Assembly: GCF_001422405.1 (NCBI RefSeq)
Contig: NZ_LMMV01000022.1
Coordinates: 238,628 to 302,627, forward strand
Length of the DNA: 64,000 nt
Direction: 5' to 3'
Source of the DNA: Pseudorhodoferax sp. Leaf267
GTDB lineage: Bacteria; Pseudomonadota; Gammaproteobacteria; Burkholderiales; Burkholderiaceae_C
Shown piece after piece: positions 23,564-32,234 of the stretch. Position 1 is the first letter of the stretch. The number at the start of each line of letters is the position of its first letter. Under the pieces are notes generated by a model. That model saw only the letters and a list, made by a program, of their open reading frames with translations. It was not told where the DNA came from and made no database searches. The translations under genes and the position numbers were made by a program.

Positions 23564-25182
23564 GTGTTCTGCAAACCAAGCTCAACGCCCGCGCGGCGGA
23601 TTTCGCTGCCAACGCCGCCGCGCTGCGTGCGGCCGTGGACGACCTGCGCGAGAAGATCGCCCAGGCCGCGGCCGGCGGTGGCGAGGCCGCGCGCGCCAAG
23701 CACACCGGCCGCGGCAAGCTGCTGCCGCGTGACCGCGTGCAGATGCTGCTGGACCCGGGCACGCCCTTCCTCGAACTGTCGCCGCTGGCGGCGCTGGCCA
23801 TGTACCCAGACCGCGACGGCAGCGACAGCGCGCCCTGCGCCGGCATCATCACCGGCATCGGCCGCGTGAGCGGCGTGGACTGCCTGATCGTGTGCAACGA
23901 CGCCACGGTGAAGGGCGGTACCTACTACCCGATCACCGTGAAGAAGCACGTGCGCGCGCAGGAGATCGCGGCGCAGAACAACCTGCCCTGCATCTACCTC
24001 GTGGACAGCGGCGGCGCCAACCTGCCGAACCAGGACGAGGTCTTCCCCGACCGCGACCACTTCGGCCGCATCTTCTACAACCAGGCCAACCTCAGCGCAC
24101 AGGGCATCGCGCAGATCGCGGTGGTGATGGGCTCGTGCACGGCCGGCGGCGCCTACGTGCCGGCCATGAGCGACGAGTCCATCATCGTGAAGGAGCAGGG
24201 CACCATCTTCCTGGCCGGCCCGCCGCTGGTGAAGGCCGCCACTGGCGAGGTCGTCAGCGCCGAAGACCTGGGCGGCGGCGACGTGCACACGCGCCTGTCG
24301 GGCGTGGCCGACCACCTGGCGCAGAACGACGCGCATGCGCTGGCCCTGGCGCGCCAGGCCGTGGCCGGCCTGAACCGCCGCAAGGCGCCCGAGATGGCGC
24401 TGCGCGAGAGCCGCCCGCCGCGCTACGCGGCCGAAGAGCTGTACGGCGTGATCCCCGCCGACACGCGCAAGCCCTACGACGTGCGCGAGGTCATCGCGCG
24501 GATCGTGGACGACAGCGAATTCGCCGAGTTCAAGGCCCGCTTCGGCACCACGCTGGTCTGCGGCTTTGCCCACATCGAAGGCATGCCGGTGGGCATCGTC
24601 GCCAACCAGGGCGTGCTGTTCTCCGAGGCCGCGCAGAAGGGCGCGCACTTCATCGAGCTGTGCGGGCAGCGCAAGATTCCGCTGGTGTTCCTGCAGAACA
24701 TCACCGGCTTCATGGTCGGCAAGCGCTACGAGAACGAAGGCATCGCGCGCCACGGCGCCAAGATGGTCACGGCCGTGGCCACGGTCAACGTGCCCAAGTT
24801 CACGGTGGTCATCGGCGGCAGCTTCGGTGCGGGCAACTACGGCATGTGCGGCCGGGCCTACTCGCCGCGCTTCCTGTGGATGTGGCCCAACGCACGCATC
24901 AGCGTGATGGGCGGCGAGCAGGCCGCCAGCGTGCTGGCCACCGTGCGGCGCGACGGCATCGAGGCCAGGGGCGGCCAGTGGAGCGCCGAGGAAGAGGAGG
25001 CCTTCCGCGCCCCCATCCGCGCGCAGTACGAGCACCAGGGCCACCCCTACTACGCCACGGCCCGGCTATGGGACGACGGCGTGATCGACCCGGCCGACAC
25101 GCGCCGCGTGCTGGCGCTGGGCCTGTCGGCCTCGCTGAACGCGCCGATCCCCGAGCCGAAGTTCGGCGTGTTCCGGATGTAA
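23560..25182 (+). CDS. liuB: Methylcrotonyl-CoA carboxylase, carboxyltransferase (beta) subunit
   Basis: A 540-residue carboxyltransferase moving the carboxyl group from biotin to 3-methylcrotonyl-CoA in leucine catabolism. Both crotonase-like halves are present: the N-terminal half with [21 protein letters not shown] and [19 protein letters not shown], and the C-terminal half with [18 protein letters not shown] and [18 protein letters not shown]. The latter is typical of MCC beta rather than propionyl-CoA carboxylase. It overlaps the acyl-CoA synthetase stop (ATGA) and is followed 10 nt later by the hydratase. The partner alpha subunit is encoded three genes downstream. Confidence 0.95.
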   Translation: MSVLQTKLNARAADFAANAAALRAAVDDLREKIAQAAAGGGEAARAKHTGRGKLLPRDRVQMLLDPGTPFLELSPLAALAMYPDRDGSDSAPCAGIITGIGRVSGVDCLIVCNDATVKGGTYYPITVKKHVRAQEIAAQNNLPCIYLVDSGGANLPNQDEVFPDRDHFGRIFYNQANLSAQGIAQIAVVMGSCTAGGAYVPAMSDESIIVKEQGTIFLAGPPLVKAATGEVVSAEDLGGGDVHTRLSGVADHLAQNDAHALALARQAVAGLNRRKAPEMALRESRPPRYAAEELYGVIPADTRKPYDVREVIARIVDDSEFAEFKARFGTTLVCGFAHIEGMPVGIVANQGVLFSEAAQKGAHFIELCGQRKIPLVFLQNITGFMVGKRYENEGIARHGAKMVTAVATVNVPKFTVVIGGSFGAGNYGMCGRAYSPRFLWMWPNARISVMGGEQAASVLATVRRDGIEARGGQWSAEEEEAFRAPIRAQYEHQGHPYYATARLWDDGVIDPADTRRVLALGLSASLNAPIPEPKFGVFRM

Positions 25183-25192
25183 GGAGATCGCC

Positions 25193-25972
25193 ATGCTCAC
25201 CACCACCATCGAGCGCCATGTCGCCACCCTCACGCTGGCACGCCCCGACGTGCGCAACGCCTTCAACGACGAGCTGATCGCGGCGCTGACCGCCGCCATC
25301 GGCGACGTGGGCGCGCGCGAGGACGTGCGCTGCGTCGTCATCGCCGGCGAGGGCAAGGCCTTCTGCGCCGGCGCCGACCTGAACTGGATGCGGCGCATGG
25401 CCGACTACACGCGCGAGGAGAACCTGGCTGACGCCGGCAAGCTGGCCGAGATGTTGCGCGCGCTCTATGCCTGCCCCAAGCCCACCATCGCGCGCGTGCA
25501 GGGCGATGCCTATGCGGGCGGCACCGGCCTGGTGGCGGCCTGCGACATCGCGGTGTCCAGCGACACGGCGGGCTATTGCCTGAGCGAGGTGAAGCTGGGC
25601 CTGATCCCGGCCACCATCAGCCCCTATGTGGTCCGCGCCATGGGCGCGCGCGCGGCGCACCGCTACTTCCTGACGGCCGAGCGCTTCGACGCGGCCGAGG
25701 CCTTGCGCATCGGCTTCGTGCACGCGGTGGTGCCCGCCGACGCGCTGGACGGCAAGGTGGCCGAGCTGGCCAACGCACTCGTCAATGCGGGCCCCGAGGC
25801 CGTGAAGGCCTGCAAGCGGCTGGTGCAGGACGTGGCCGGGCGCGCCATCGACGCGGCACTGATCCGCGCGACGGTGGAAGGCATCGCCGACATCCGCGCC
25901 AGCGCCGAGGGCAAGGAGGGCGTGCAGTCCTTCCTGAACAAGCGCGCACCGGCCTGGCTGCCGGAACGCTGA
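25193..25972 (+). CDS. liuC: Methylglutaconyl-CoA hydratase (enoyl-CoA hydratase family)
   Basis: A 259-residue crotonase that hydrates 3-methylglutaconyl-CoA to HMG-CoA, the step after the carboxylase. Crotonase motifs: the oxyanion-hole segment GEGKAFCAGADLNWMRRM and the second AGGTGLVAACDIAVSS, with SEVKLGLIPATISPYVVRAM following. The LNWMRRM and IPATISPYV segments are characteristic of LiuC/AUH-type enzymes. AAGGAGA precedes the ATG. Position between liuB and liuD supports the assignment. Confidence 0.93.
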   Translation: MLTTTIERHVATLTLARPDVRNAFNDELIAALTAAIGDVGAREDVRCVVIAGEGKAFCAGADLNWMRRMADYTREENLADAGKLAEMLRALYACPKPTIARVQGDAYAGGTGLVAACDIAVSSDTAGYCLSEVKLGLIPATISPYVVRAMGARAAHRYFLTAERFDAAEALRIGFVHAVVPADALDGKVAELANALVNAGPEAVKACKRLVQDVAGRAIDAALIRATVEGIADIRASAEGKEGVQSFLNKRAPAWLPER

Positions 25973-25979
25973 ACGCGCC

Positions 25980-26684
25980 ATGGACATCCTGACGCAGTGG
26001 TGGAACGCGCTGGCCGCCTGGCTGGGCGTGGCTGCCGGCCATGCAGGCAGCGTGGTCCAAGGCAGCAGCCTGGACCTGCCGCAGCTGCTGGCCCTGGCCG
26101 CCGTGCTGGGCTGGGCCAGCGGCATTCGGCTCTACGCCGTGCTGTTCATCACCGGCATGGCCGGCTGGCTGGGCTGGTTGCCCCTGCCGCAGGGCCTGCA
26201 CCTGCTGCAGAACCCGGCCATGCTGGGGGCCAGTGGCTTCATGCTGTTCGTGGAATTCTTCGCCGACAAGATCCCGGGGCTGGATTCGCTGTGGGACCTG
26301 CTGCATTCGGTCATCCGCATCCCGGCCGGCGCGGCGCTGGCGGCCGGCGTGTTCGGCGCCGACAACGGCACCATGGCCGCCGTGGCCGCGCTGCTGGGTG
26401 GCTCGCTGGCCGCCACCTCGTTCGCGACCAAGGCCACGACGCGCGCCGCGGCCAACACCTCGCCCGAGCCGTTCTCCAACATCGGGCTGAGCCTGCTGGA
26501 GGATGGCCTCGTGGTCGGTGCGATCTGGCTGGCCACGAACCACCCGGTCGCCTTCGGCATCTGCCTCGTGATCACGCTGGTGCTCAGCGTGCTGCTGATG
26601 GTGGTGCTGTTCAAGTTCCTGCGTTTGCTGGGCCGCAAGTTGGCCGGGCTGTTTTCGGGGCAAGCTGCCTCACAAGGTACCTGA
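25980..26684 (+). CDS. DUF4126 membrane protein
   Basis: A 234-residue inner-membrane protein with several hydrophobic helices: LLALAAVLGWASGIRLYAVL, ASGFMLFVEFFADKIPGLDS, an Ala/Gly-rich middle, and a C-terminal helix (CLVITLVLSVLLMVVLFKFL) followed by RLLGRKLAGLF. The WASGIRLY and ADKIPGLDSLWD segments are typical of DUF4126. The family's function is unknown. Unusually it sits inside the leucine operon, 7 nt after liuC and 1 nt before liuD, so it must be co-translated with the carboxylase. A membrane role in transport or anchoring is only speculation. Confidence 0.88.
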   Translation: MDILTQWWNALAAWLGVAAGHAGSVVQGSSLDLPQLLALAAVLGWASGIRLYAVLFITGMAGWLGWLPLPQGLHLLQNPAMLGASGFMLFVEFFADKIPGLDSLWDLLHSVIRIPAGAALAAGVFGADNGTMAAVAALLGGSLAATSFATKATTRAAANTSPEPFSNIGLSLLEDGLVVGAIWLATNHPVAFGICLVITLVLSVLLMVVLFKFLRLLGRKLAGLFSGQAASQGT

Positions 26685-26685
26685 C

Positions 26686-28695
26686 ATGTTCAAGAAGATC
26701 CTGATTGCGAACAGAGGCGAGATTGCGTGCCGCGTTGCGGCCACCGCGCGCCGCATGGCCGTGCAGACCGTCGCTGTCTATTCCGACGCCGACGCCGACG
26801 CCCAGCACGTGCAGGCCTGCGACGAGGCCGTGCACATCGGTGGCAGCGCGCCCAAGGACAGCTACCTGCGCTGGGAGCGCATCCTGGACGCCGCCAAGGC
26901 CACGGGCGCCCAGGCTATCCACCCCGGCTACGGCTTCCTGAGCGAGAACGAGGAGTTCGCCAACGCCTGCGCCGCAGCCGGGCTGGTGTTCATCGGCCCG
27001 CCCGCGTCCGCCATCCTGGCCATGGGCCTGAAGGCCGAGTCCAAGCAGCTCATGGAAAAGGCCGGCGTGCCGCTGGTGCCGGGCTACCACGGCAGCGACC
27101 AGGACCCGGCGCTGCTGCAGCGCGAGGCCGACCGCATCGGCTACCCGGTGCTGATCAAGGCCAGCGCGGGCGGCGGCGGCAAGGGCATGCGCGCGGTGGA
27201 CAAGGCCGAGGACTTCGCCGCGGCCCTGGCCTCGTGCCAGCGCGAGGCCATCAACAGCTTCGGCGACGACGCGGTGCTGATCGAAAAATACGTGCAGCGC
27301 CCGCGCCACATCGAGATCCAGGTGTTCGGCGATACGCAGGGCAACTACGTCTACCTGTTCGAGCGCGACTGCTCGGTGCAGCGCCGCCACCAGAAGGTGC
27401 TGGAGGAGGCGCCCGCGCCGGGCATGACGCAAGAGCTGCGCCGCGAGATGGGCGAGGCCGCCGTGGCTGCCGCGCGCGCCGTGCACTACGTGGGCGCCGG
27501 CACGGTCGAGTTCATCGTCGAGCAGCGGCCCGATGGTTCCATGAAGTTCTTCTTCATGGAGATGAACACGCGGCTGCAGGTGGAGCACCCGGTCACCGAG
27601 GCCATCACCGGGCAGGACCTCGTGGAATGGCAGCTGCGCGTGGCCTTCGGCGAAGAGTTGCCGCTCAAGCAGGAGCAACTGCGCATCACCGGCCACGCCA
27701 TCGAGGCCCGCATCTGCGCCGAGAACCCCGACAACAACTTCCTGCCCGCGACCGGCACGCTGCATGTCTACGGCCTGCCCGACTGCGTGCGCTTCGAGCG
27801 TGGCCCTGTGCGCGTGGACTCGGGCGTGCGCCAGGGCGATGCGATCTCGCCGTTCTACGACTCCATGATCGCCAAGCTCATCGTGCATGGCGGCACGCGC
27901 GACGAGGCGCTGGCCCGGCTCGACCGTGCACTCGCCGCGTTGCGCGTGGTGGGCGTGCAGAGCAACGTGCAGTTCCTGCGCCGCGTGCTGGCCACGCCCT
28001 CGTTCGCCAACGCCAATCTGGACACGGCGCTGATCCCGCGCGAGCAGGCCGTGCTGTTCGACCAGGAGCCCATCGGCCTGGCGTTGGCCGTGGCCGGCGC
28101 CGTCGCCCAGACCGTGCTGGCCGAGCATGCGCAGGCCGCGCCGCAGCCCGGCACCTGGGCCGACCCCTGGGGCCAGCGCGACGACTGGCGCGCCTACACG
28201 CCGATGCAGCGGCGCTTCGACTACATCTTCCGCGGCGAAGCGGGCTCGGCGGCGCTGCGCATCCTGCACGACGGCGCGCTGCAGCTCACCGTCGCGGGGC
28301 AGACCGGCCTGCTGCGGTTCGCGGGCGCACCGGACGACGTGACGCTGCATTTCGGCGATGCCAGCCTGCGCGCCAGCCTGCTGCGCCAGGGCGAGACGGT
28401 GCACATCTTCGCGGGTCGTGGCGCCACGCAGATCGAGCTGGTCGACCTGCTGGCCCATGCCGGCGACAGCCACGGCGAGGGCGGCCGTCTCACCGCGCCC
28501 ATGCCGGGCAAGGTCGTGTCGTTCGCGGTGAAGGCCGGCGACAAGGTGAGCAAGGGCCAGGCCCTGGCCGTGATGGAAGCCATGAAGATGGAGCACACCA
28601 TCGCCGCGCCGGCCGACGGCACGGTGGCCGAGCTGCTGTACGCGCCGGGCGACCAGGTGGCAGAGGGCGCGGAGCTTTTGAAGCTGGCGGCCTGA
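26686..28695 (+). CDS. liuD: Methylcrotonyl-CoA carboxylase, biotin carboxylase/BCCP (alpha) subunit
   Basis: A 669-residue ATP-dependent subunit that carboxylates its own biotin. It comprises an N-terminal biotin-carboxylase domain (KKILIANRGEIACRVAATAR at the start), an ATP-grasp with KASAGGGGKGMRAV and HIEIQVFGDTQGNYVYLFER, a catalytic MEMNTRLQVEHPVTE, and a C-terminal biotinyl domain with the lysine in VMEAMKMEHTI (about 40 residues from the end). Length is normal for MCC alpha. It uses bicarbonate and ATP, which makes the LiuR-linked carbonic anhydrase relevant. A REP-like repeat begins at the base after its stop codon. Confidence 0.96.
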   Translation: MFKKILIANRGEIACRVAATARRMAVQTVAVYSDADADAQHVQACDEAVHIGGSAPKDSYLRWERILDAAKATGAQAIHPGYGFLSENEEFANACAAAGLVFIGPPASAILAMGLKAESKQLMEKAGVPLVPGYHGSDQDPALLQREADRIGYPVLIKASAGGGGKGMRAVDKAEDFAAALASCQREAINSFGDDAVLIEKYVQRPRHIEIQVFGDTQGNYVYLFERDCSVQRRHQKVLEEAPAPGMTQELRREMGEAAVAAARAVHYVGAGTVEFIVEQRPDGSMKFFFMEMNTRLQVEHPVTEAITGQDLVEWQLRVAFGEELPLKQEQLRITGHAIEARICAENPDNNFLPATGTLHVYGLPDCVRFERGPVRVDSGVRQGDAISPFYDSMIAKLIVHGGTRDEALARLDRALAALRVVGVQSNVQFLRRVLATPSFANANLDTALIPREQAVLFDQEPIGLALAVAGAVAQTVLAEHAQAAPQPGTWADPWGQRDDWRAYTPMQRRFDYIFRGEAGSAALRILHDGALQLTVAGQTGLLRFAGAPDDVTLHFGDASLRASLLRQGETVHIFAGRGATQIELVDLLAHAGDSHGEGGRLTAPMPGKVVSFAVKAGDKVSKGQALAVMEAMKMEHTIAAPADGTVAELLYAPGDQVAEGAELLKLAA

Positions 28696-28733
28696 CTCCC
28701 TCGCCCCCCTGGGGAGAGGGTTGGGGTGAGGGG
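28696..28733 (+). repeat. REP-like palindromic repeat
   Basis: Starts at the first base after the liuD stop: a CCCTCGCC/GGGGAGAGGG stem followed by TTGGGGTGAGGGG. The tail GGGAGAGGG-NN-GGGGTGAGGG matches the element at 40857-40894. These belong to the widespread REP type found after stop codons. A role as mRNA stabiliser or transcript end is plausible. Confidence 0.75.
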
Positions 28734-28800
28734 CCAGCGGCGCGGGCAGGCTGACGCGGCTTTAGCATCGGTCCCTTTGCACCTACAAGGACCCACCCCG

Positions 28801-29721
28801 ATGCGCATCACCGTCTGCCTGACCGACAGCAAGCCCGAACCCTGGGTGCAAGGCCTGCAGGCCGCATTGCCCGAGGCCGAGGTCTCGGCCTGGGCGCCCG
28901 GCCAACAGCCTGCCGACCACGCCGTGGTCTGGGCCCCGCCGCAGGCCTTCATCGACGCGCAGCCGGGCCTGAAGACCCTGTTCAACATCGGTGCCGGCGT
29001 GGACGCACTGATGCAGCTGAGCCTGCCCCCCGGCCTGGCCGTCGTGCGCCTGGACGACGCCGGCATGTCGGTGCAAATGGCCGAGTACGCCTGCCATGCC
29101 GTGATCCGCCACTTTCGCGAGCTCGACGTGTACGAAGCCGAGGCCCGCGCCGGCCGTTGGACCTACCGCAAGCCGCGTGAGCGGGCGGATTTCCCCGTGG
29201 GCATCCTGGGCCTGGGCGTGCTGGGCGAGCGCGTGGCCAGGGCCGTGGCGCACTTCGAGTTCCCGGTCATGGGCTGGAGCCGCACGCGCAAGGAGATCGA
29301 GGGCGTGCGCACCTTCGCGGGCGAGGCACGGCTGGGCGACTTCCTCGTCAACACGCGCGTGCTGGTCAACCTGCTGCCGCTGACCGACGCCACGCGCGGC
29401 ATCCTGAACAAGGCCACGCTGTCGGCGCTCAAGCCCGGCGGCTACCTGATCAACATCGCGCGCGGCGGGCACCTGGTCGAGGACGACCTGATCCCGCTGC
29501 TCGACAAGGGCCAACTGGCCGGCGCCACGCTGGACGTGTTCGAGACCGAGCCGCTGCCGGCTGCGCACCCGTTCTGGCATCACCCCAAGATCAGCATCAC
29601 GCCGCATGGCTCGGCGCGCACGCTGCGCAGCGAGTCGATCGCGCAGATCGCCGGCAAGATCCGAGCGATGGCGCGTGGCGAGGCGGTGGCGGGCGTGGTG
29701 GATTTCGAGCGCGGCTACTGA
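28801..29721 (+). CDS. Glyoxylate/hydroxypyruvate reductase A-like (D-2-hydroxyacid dehydrogenase)
   Basis: A 306-residue NAD(P)H-dependent 2-hydroxyacid dehydrogenase, GhrA-like. The Rossmann motif is GILGLGVLGERVARAVAHF. Catalytic Arg lies in INIARGGHLVEDDLIPLLDK, Glu in DVFETEPLP and His in HHPKISITPHGSA. It probably reduces glyoxylate, hydroxypyruvate or another 2-keto acid in the cytosol. It lies within the second liu region after the REP-like repeat, 105 nt behind liuD, and its link to leucine breakdown is unclear; a 2-ketoacid reductase could act on leucine-derived keto acids. Start ATG 28801 gives a standard N-terminus. Confidence 0.9.
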   Translation: MRITVCLTDSKPEPWVQGLQAALPEAEVSAWAPGQQPADHAVVWAPPQAFIDAQPGLKTLFNIGAGVDALMQLSLPPGLAVVRLDDAGMSVQMAEYACHAVIRHFRELDVYEAEARAGRWTYRKPRERADFPVGILGLGVLGERVARAVAHFEFPVMGWSRTRKEIEGVRTFAGEARLGDFLVNTRVLVNLLPLTDATRGILNKATLSALKPGGYLINIARGGHLVEDDLIPLLDKGQLAGATLDVFETEPLPAAHPFWHHPKISITPHGSARTLRSESIAQIAGKIRAMARGEAVAGVVDFERGY

Positions 29722-29952
29722 GACTGTTCCGTCGCTCCGGCGCCAGGCCGCAGCCAGCGTGAACGCCTCGTGCACGGCCGACCGCACCGCGCCACCGGGC
29801 CACAAGGACGGCGCCGCCGCTGGCCACGTAGACGCGGTCACCGAGGGTGACAGCCGCCCTGGCACGATCCGATACCCGACTGGCCGATGCGGACCCCGGC
29901 GATGCGCTACGCTTGCGGCCCCGCCGCTCCCCCCGCCAGAAGAGACATCGCC

Positions 29953-30873
29953 ATGCCCCTGCCCACCCACGCCAGACTCATCGACGTCGGCCCGCGCGAC
30001 GGCCTGCAGAACGAGAAGCAGCCGGTGCCGGCCGCCACCAAGATCGGCCTGGTGCAACGCCTGCAGGACGCGGGCCTGCGCGAGATCGAGGTCACCAGCT
30101 ACGTCAGCCCCAAGTGGGTGCCGCAGATGGCCGACAACGCCGAGGTCATGCATGGCATCGAACGCCGCAGCGGCGTGCGCTACTCGGTGCTGACGCCCAA
30201 CCTCAAGGGCTTGGAGGCCGCCATCGCCGCGCCGCGCGACGAGTGGCCCGACGAGATCGTGGTGTTCGGCGCGGCCAGCGAGGCCTTCAGCCAGAAGAAC
30301 ATCAACTGCTCGATCGCCGAAAGCATCGAGCGCTTCGCCCCCGTGGTCGAGGCCGCGCGGGCCCAGGGCATCGCCGTGCGCGGCGCGATGTCGTGCACGG
30401 TGGGCTGCCCCTACGAGGGCGAGATCGCACCCGAGAAGGTGGGCTACCTGGCCGGCCTCATGAAAGGCATCGGCGTGCAGCGCGTGGACGTGGCCGACAC
30501 CATCGGCGTGGGCACGCCGCGCCAGGTGCAGGCGGCGCTGGCGGCGACGCTGGCGCACTTCGATGTCGATGCGGTCTCGGGCCATTTCCACGACACCTAC
30601 GGCCAGGCGCTGTCCAACACGCTGGCGGCGCTGGAGGTCGGCGTGTGGAACTTCCAGTCGTCCGTGGCCGGGCTGGGCGGCTGCCCCTATGCCAAGGGCG
30701 CGACCGGCAACGTGGCCACCGAAGACGTGGTCTACATGCTGCACGGCATGGGCATCGAGACCGGCATCGACCTGGACGCGTTGATCGATGCCGGCGTCTA
30801 CATCAGCCAGGCCCTGGGCCGCGAGCCGCAGTCGCGCGTGTCCAAGGCCATCCGCACCAAGAGGGCCGGCTGA
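29953..30873 (+). CDS. liuE: Hydroxymethylglutaryl-CoA lyase
   Basis: A 306-residue TIM-barrel lyase that splits HMG-CoA into acetyl-CoA and acetoacetate, the last liu step. Key motifs are LIDVGPRDGLQNEKQPVP (divalent-metal Asp, catalytic Arg), VSGHFHDTYGQALSNTLAAL (metal His) and GLGGCPYAKGATGNVATED, whose Cys is the catalytic loop residue of HMG-CoA lyases. The ATG at 29953 has AGAAGAGA upstream; the longer frame from 29887 is unsupported. About 230 bp separate it from the reductase gene, enough for its own promoter, and it is followed after 1 nt by a LysE-type gene. Confidence 0.95.
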   Translation: MPLPTHARLIDVGPRDGLQNEKQPVPAATKIGLVQRLQDAGLREIEVTSYVSPKWVPQMADNAEVMHGIERRSGVRYSVLTPNLKGLEAAIAAPRDEWPDEIVVFGAASEAFSQKNINCSIAESIERFAPVVEAARAQGIAVRGAMSCTVGCPYEGEIAPEKVGYLAGLMKGIGVQRVDVADTIGVGTPRQVQAALAATLAHFDVDAVSGHFHDTYGQALSNTLAALEVGVWNFQSSVAGLGGCPYAKGATGNVATEDVVYMLHGMGIETGIDLDALIDAGVYISQALGREPQSRVSKAIRTKRAG

Positions 30874-30874
30874 C

Positions 30875-31510
30875 ATGGAACTCAACGTCTGGCTGGCCTA
30901 TTGCGTGGCGGCCTGGGTGATTGCGCTGTCGCCCGGCTCGGGCGCGGTGCTGAGCATGAGCCACGGGCTGTCGTACGGCGTGCGCAGCACCACGGCCACC
31001 ATCGTCGGGCTGCAGATCGGGCTGGCTGTCACGCTGCTCGTGGCCGGTGCCGGCATCGGCGCGCTGCTGATGGCATCCAGCGTGGCTTTCACGGTGGTCA
31101 AGGTGCTGGGCGCGCTCTACCTGCTGTGGCTGGGCTGGTGCCAGTGGCGCGCGCCGGTGCAGGAGCAGGCAGCAGGCGCTGTGGTGGCCGAGGCCACGCT
31201 CTCGGTGCGCCAGCGCATGCTGCGCGGCGCGTTGACCAACATGACCAACCCCAAGGGCATCGTGTTCATGGTGGCCGTGCTGCCGCAGTTCATCGATCCG
31301 GCACGGCCGCTGTGGTTGCAGCTGCTGATCCTGCTGGCCACCACCGTGGTGGCCGACGTGGTGGTCATGCACGGCTACGCCTGGCTGGCCTCGCGCCTGC
31401 AGGGGCTGCTGCGCAGCGCGCGGGCAAGGCGCTCGCAGAACCGCGTGTTCGGCGGCGTGCTGATGGCCATGGGCGCCAGCCTGTTCCTCGTCAAGCGGGC
31501 GAGCCAGTGA
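30875..31510 (+). CDS. LysE/RhtB-family amino-acid exporter
   Basis: A 211-residue inner-membrane exporter with six predicted helices. The N-terminus has the family signature: IALSPGSGAVLSMSHGLSYG, followed by GLQIGLAVTLLVAGAGIGAL. TNPKGIVFMVAVLPQFIDP is the conserved loop and helix. The protein may export leucine or another amino acid, which would fit the leucine-degradation neighbourhood, but specificity is not readable. It starts 1 nt after the HMG-CoA lyase stop and shares one base with the YbaK start (TGATG), so it is part of the same transcript. Confidence 0.9.
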   Translation: MELNVWLAYCVAAWVIALSPGSGAVLSMSHGLSYGVRSTTATIVGLQIGLAVTLLVAGAGIGALLMASSVAFTVVKVLGALYLLWLGWCQWRAPVQEQAAGAVVAEATLSVRQRMLRGALTNMTNPKGIVFMVAVLPQFIDPARPLWLQLLILLATTVVADVVVMHGYAWLASRLQGLLRSARARRSQNRVFGGVLMAMGASLFLVKRASQ

Positions 31511-32004
31511 TGTGCGGCGCTGAATTGACGGGCCTGCCCGAGGGCGTGCAGCGCGTGGCGCGGGCCTTGCAGGAAATGAATCACGCGCATGCGCCTCAGA
31601 TGCTGGACGACGCCGCGCGCACCGCGCAGCAGGCGGCCGACGCGCTGGGCATCGCGGTCGGCCAGATCGCCAAGAGCATCATCTTCAGGCGCAAGAGCGA
31701 CGAGGCGGCCGTGCTGGTCATCACCTCGGGCGACCGGCGCGTGGACGAGAAAAAGGTCGATGCGCTGGTCGGCAAGACGGGCCGGGCCGATGCCGATTTC
31801 GTGAAGGCGAAGACAGGCTTTTCCATCGGTGGCGTGTCGCCGCTGGCGCATGCGACGCCGCCCGTGGTGCTGATCGACCGCGAGCTGTTCCGCTTCGGCG
31901 AGATCTGGGCCGCGGCCGGGCATCCGCATGCGGTGTTCAAGCTGCGGCCCCAGGACCTGGAACGCCTGACGGGCGCGCCGGTCGCCGACGTGGTGATCGT
32001 GTGA
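31510..32004 (+). CDS. YbaK/ProX-type aminoacyl-tRNA deacylase
   Basis: A 164-residue YbaK/EbsC-fold protein. Such proteins hydrolyse mischarged tRNA, for example Cys- or Ala-tRNA(Pro). The fold is visible as QAADALGIAVGQIAKSIIFR, AVLVITSGDRRVDEKKV, then FSIGGVSPLAHATPPVVLID, where GGVSP is the conserved active-site loop. Lys in IAKSIIFR is the conserved catalytic lysine position. Exact editing specificity is unknown. ATG 31510 overlaps the LysE stop, and the stop region overlaps the next GTG start, so translation is coupled. Confidence 0.88.
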   Translation: MCGAELTGLPEGVQRVARALQEMNHAHAPQMLDDAARTAQQAADALGIAVGQIAKSIIFRRKSDEAAVLVITSGDRRVDEKKVDALVGKTGRADADFVKAKTGFSIGGVSPLAHATPPVVLIDRELFRFGEIWAAAGHPHAVFKLRPQDLERLTGAPVADVVIV

Positions 32005-32234
32005 CCACACCCGCGCGTGCCTTGCTGCGCAGCGCTCCGCGCGCGCTGGCATCCCAGGGCGACGTCGGCTCGCCCTGCGTCTCCATCTGCCGCATGGACG
32101 CCGGCGGTCTGTGCGAAGGCTGCTTGCGCAGCCTGCCCGAGATCGCGGGCTGGAGCCGCATGGACGACGCGGCGCGGCGCGTGGTCTGGGGCGCGATCCT
32201 GCAACGCGCGCAGGCGCGCGAGGTGGCTGCATGA
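32001..32234 (+). CDS. DUF1289 protein (small Cys-rich)
   Basis: A 77-residue protein with the DUF1289 signature SPCVSICRMDAGGLCEGCLR (four Cys likely binding zinc or an Fe-S cluster) followed by EIAGWSRMDD. Function unknown. In many proteobacteria it is fused or adjacent to other small genes. The start is GTG 32001 within the YbaK stop (GTGA overlap), and its stop overlaps the next gene's start (ATGA). Confidence 0.85.
   Translation: MTTPARALLRSAPRALASQGDVGSPCVSICRMDAGGLCEGCLRSLPEIAGWSRMDDAARRVVWGAILQRAQAREVAA

Noticed and set aside
29722-29952. A possible small gene between the GhrA-like and HMG-CoA lyase genes
   Set aside because: Open frames exist on both strands but without start signals or recognisable motifs; it is more likely promoter and leader sequence.
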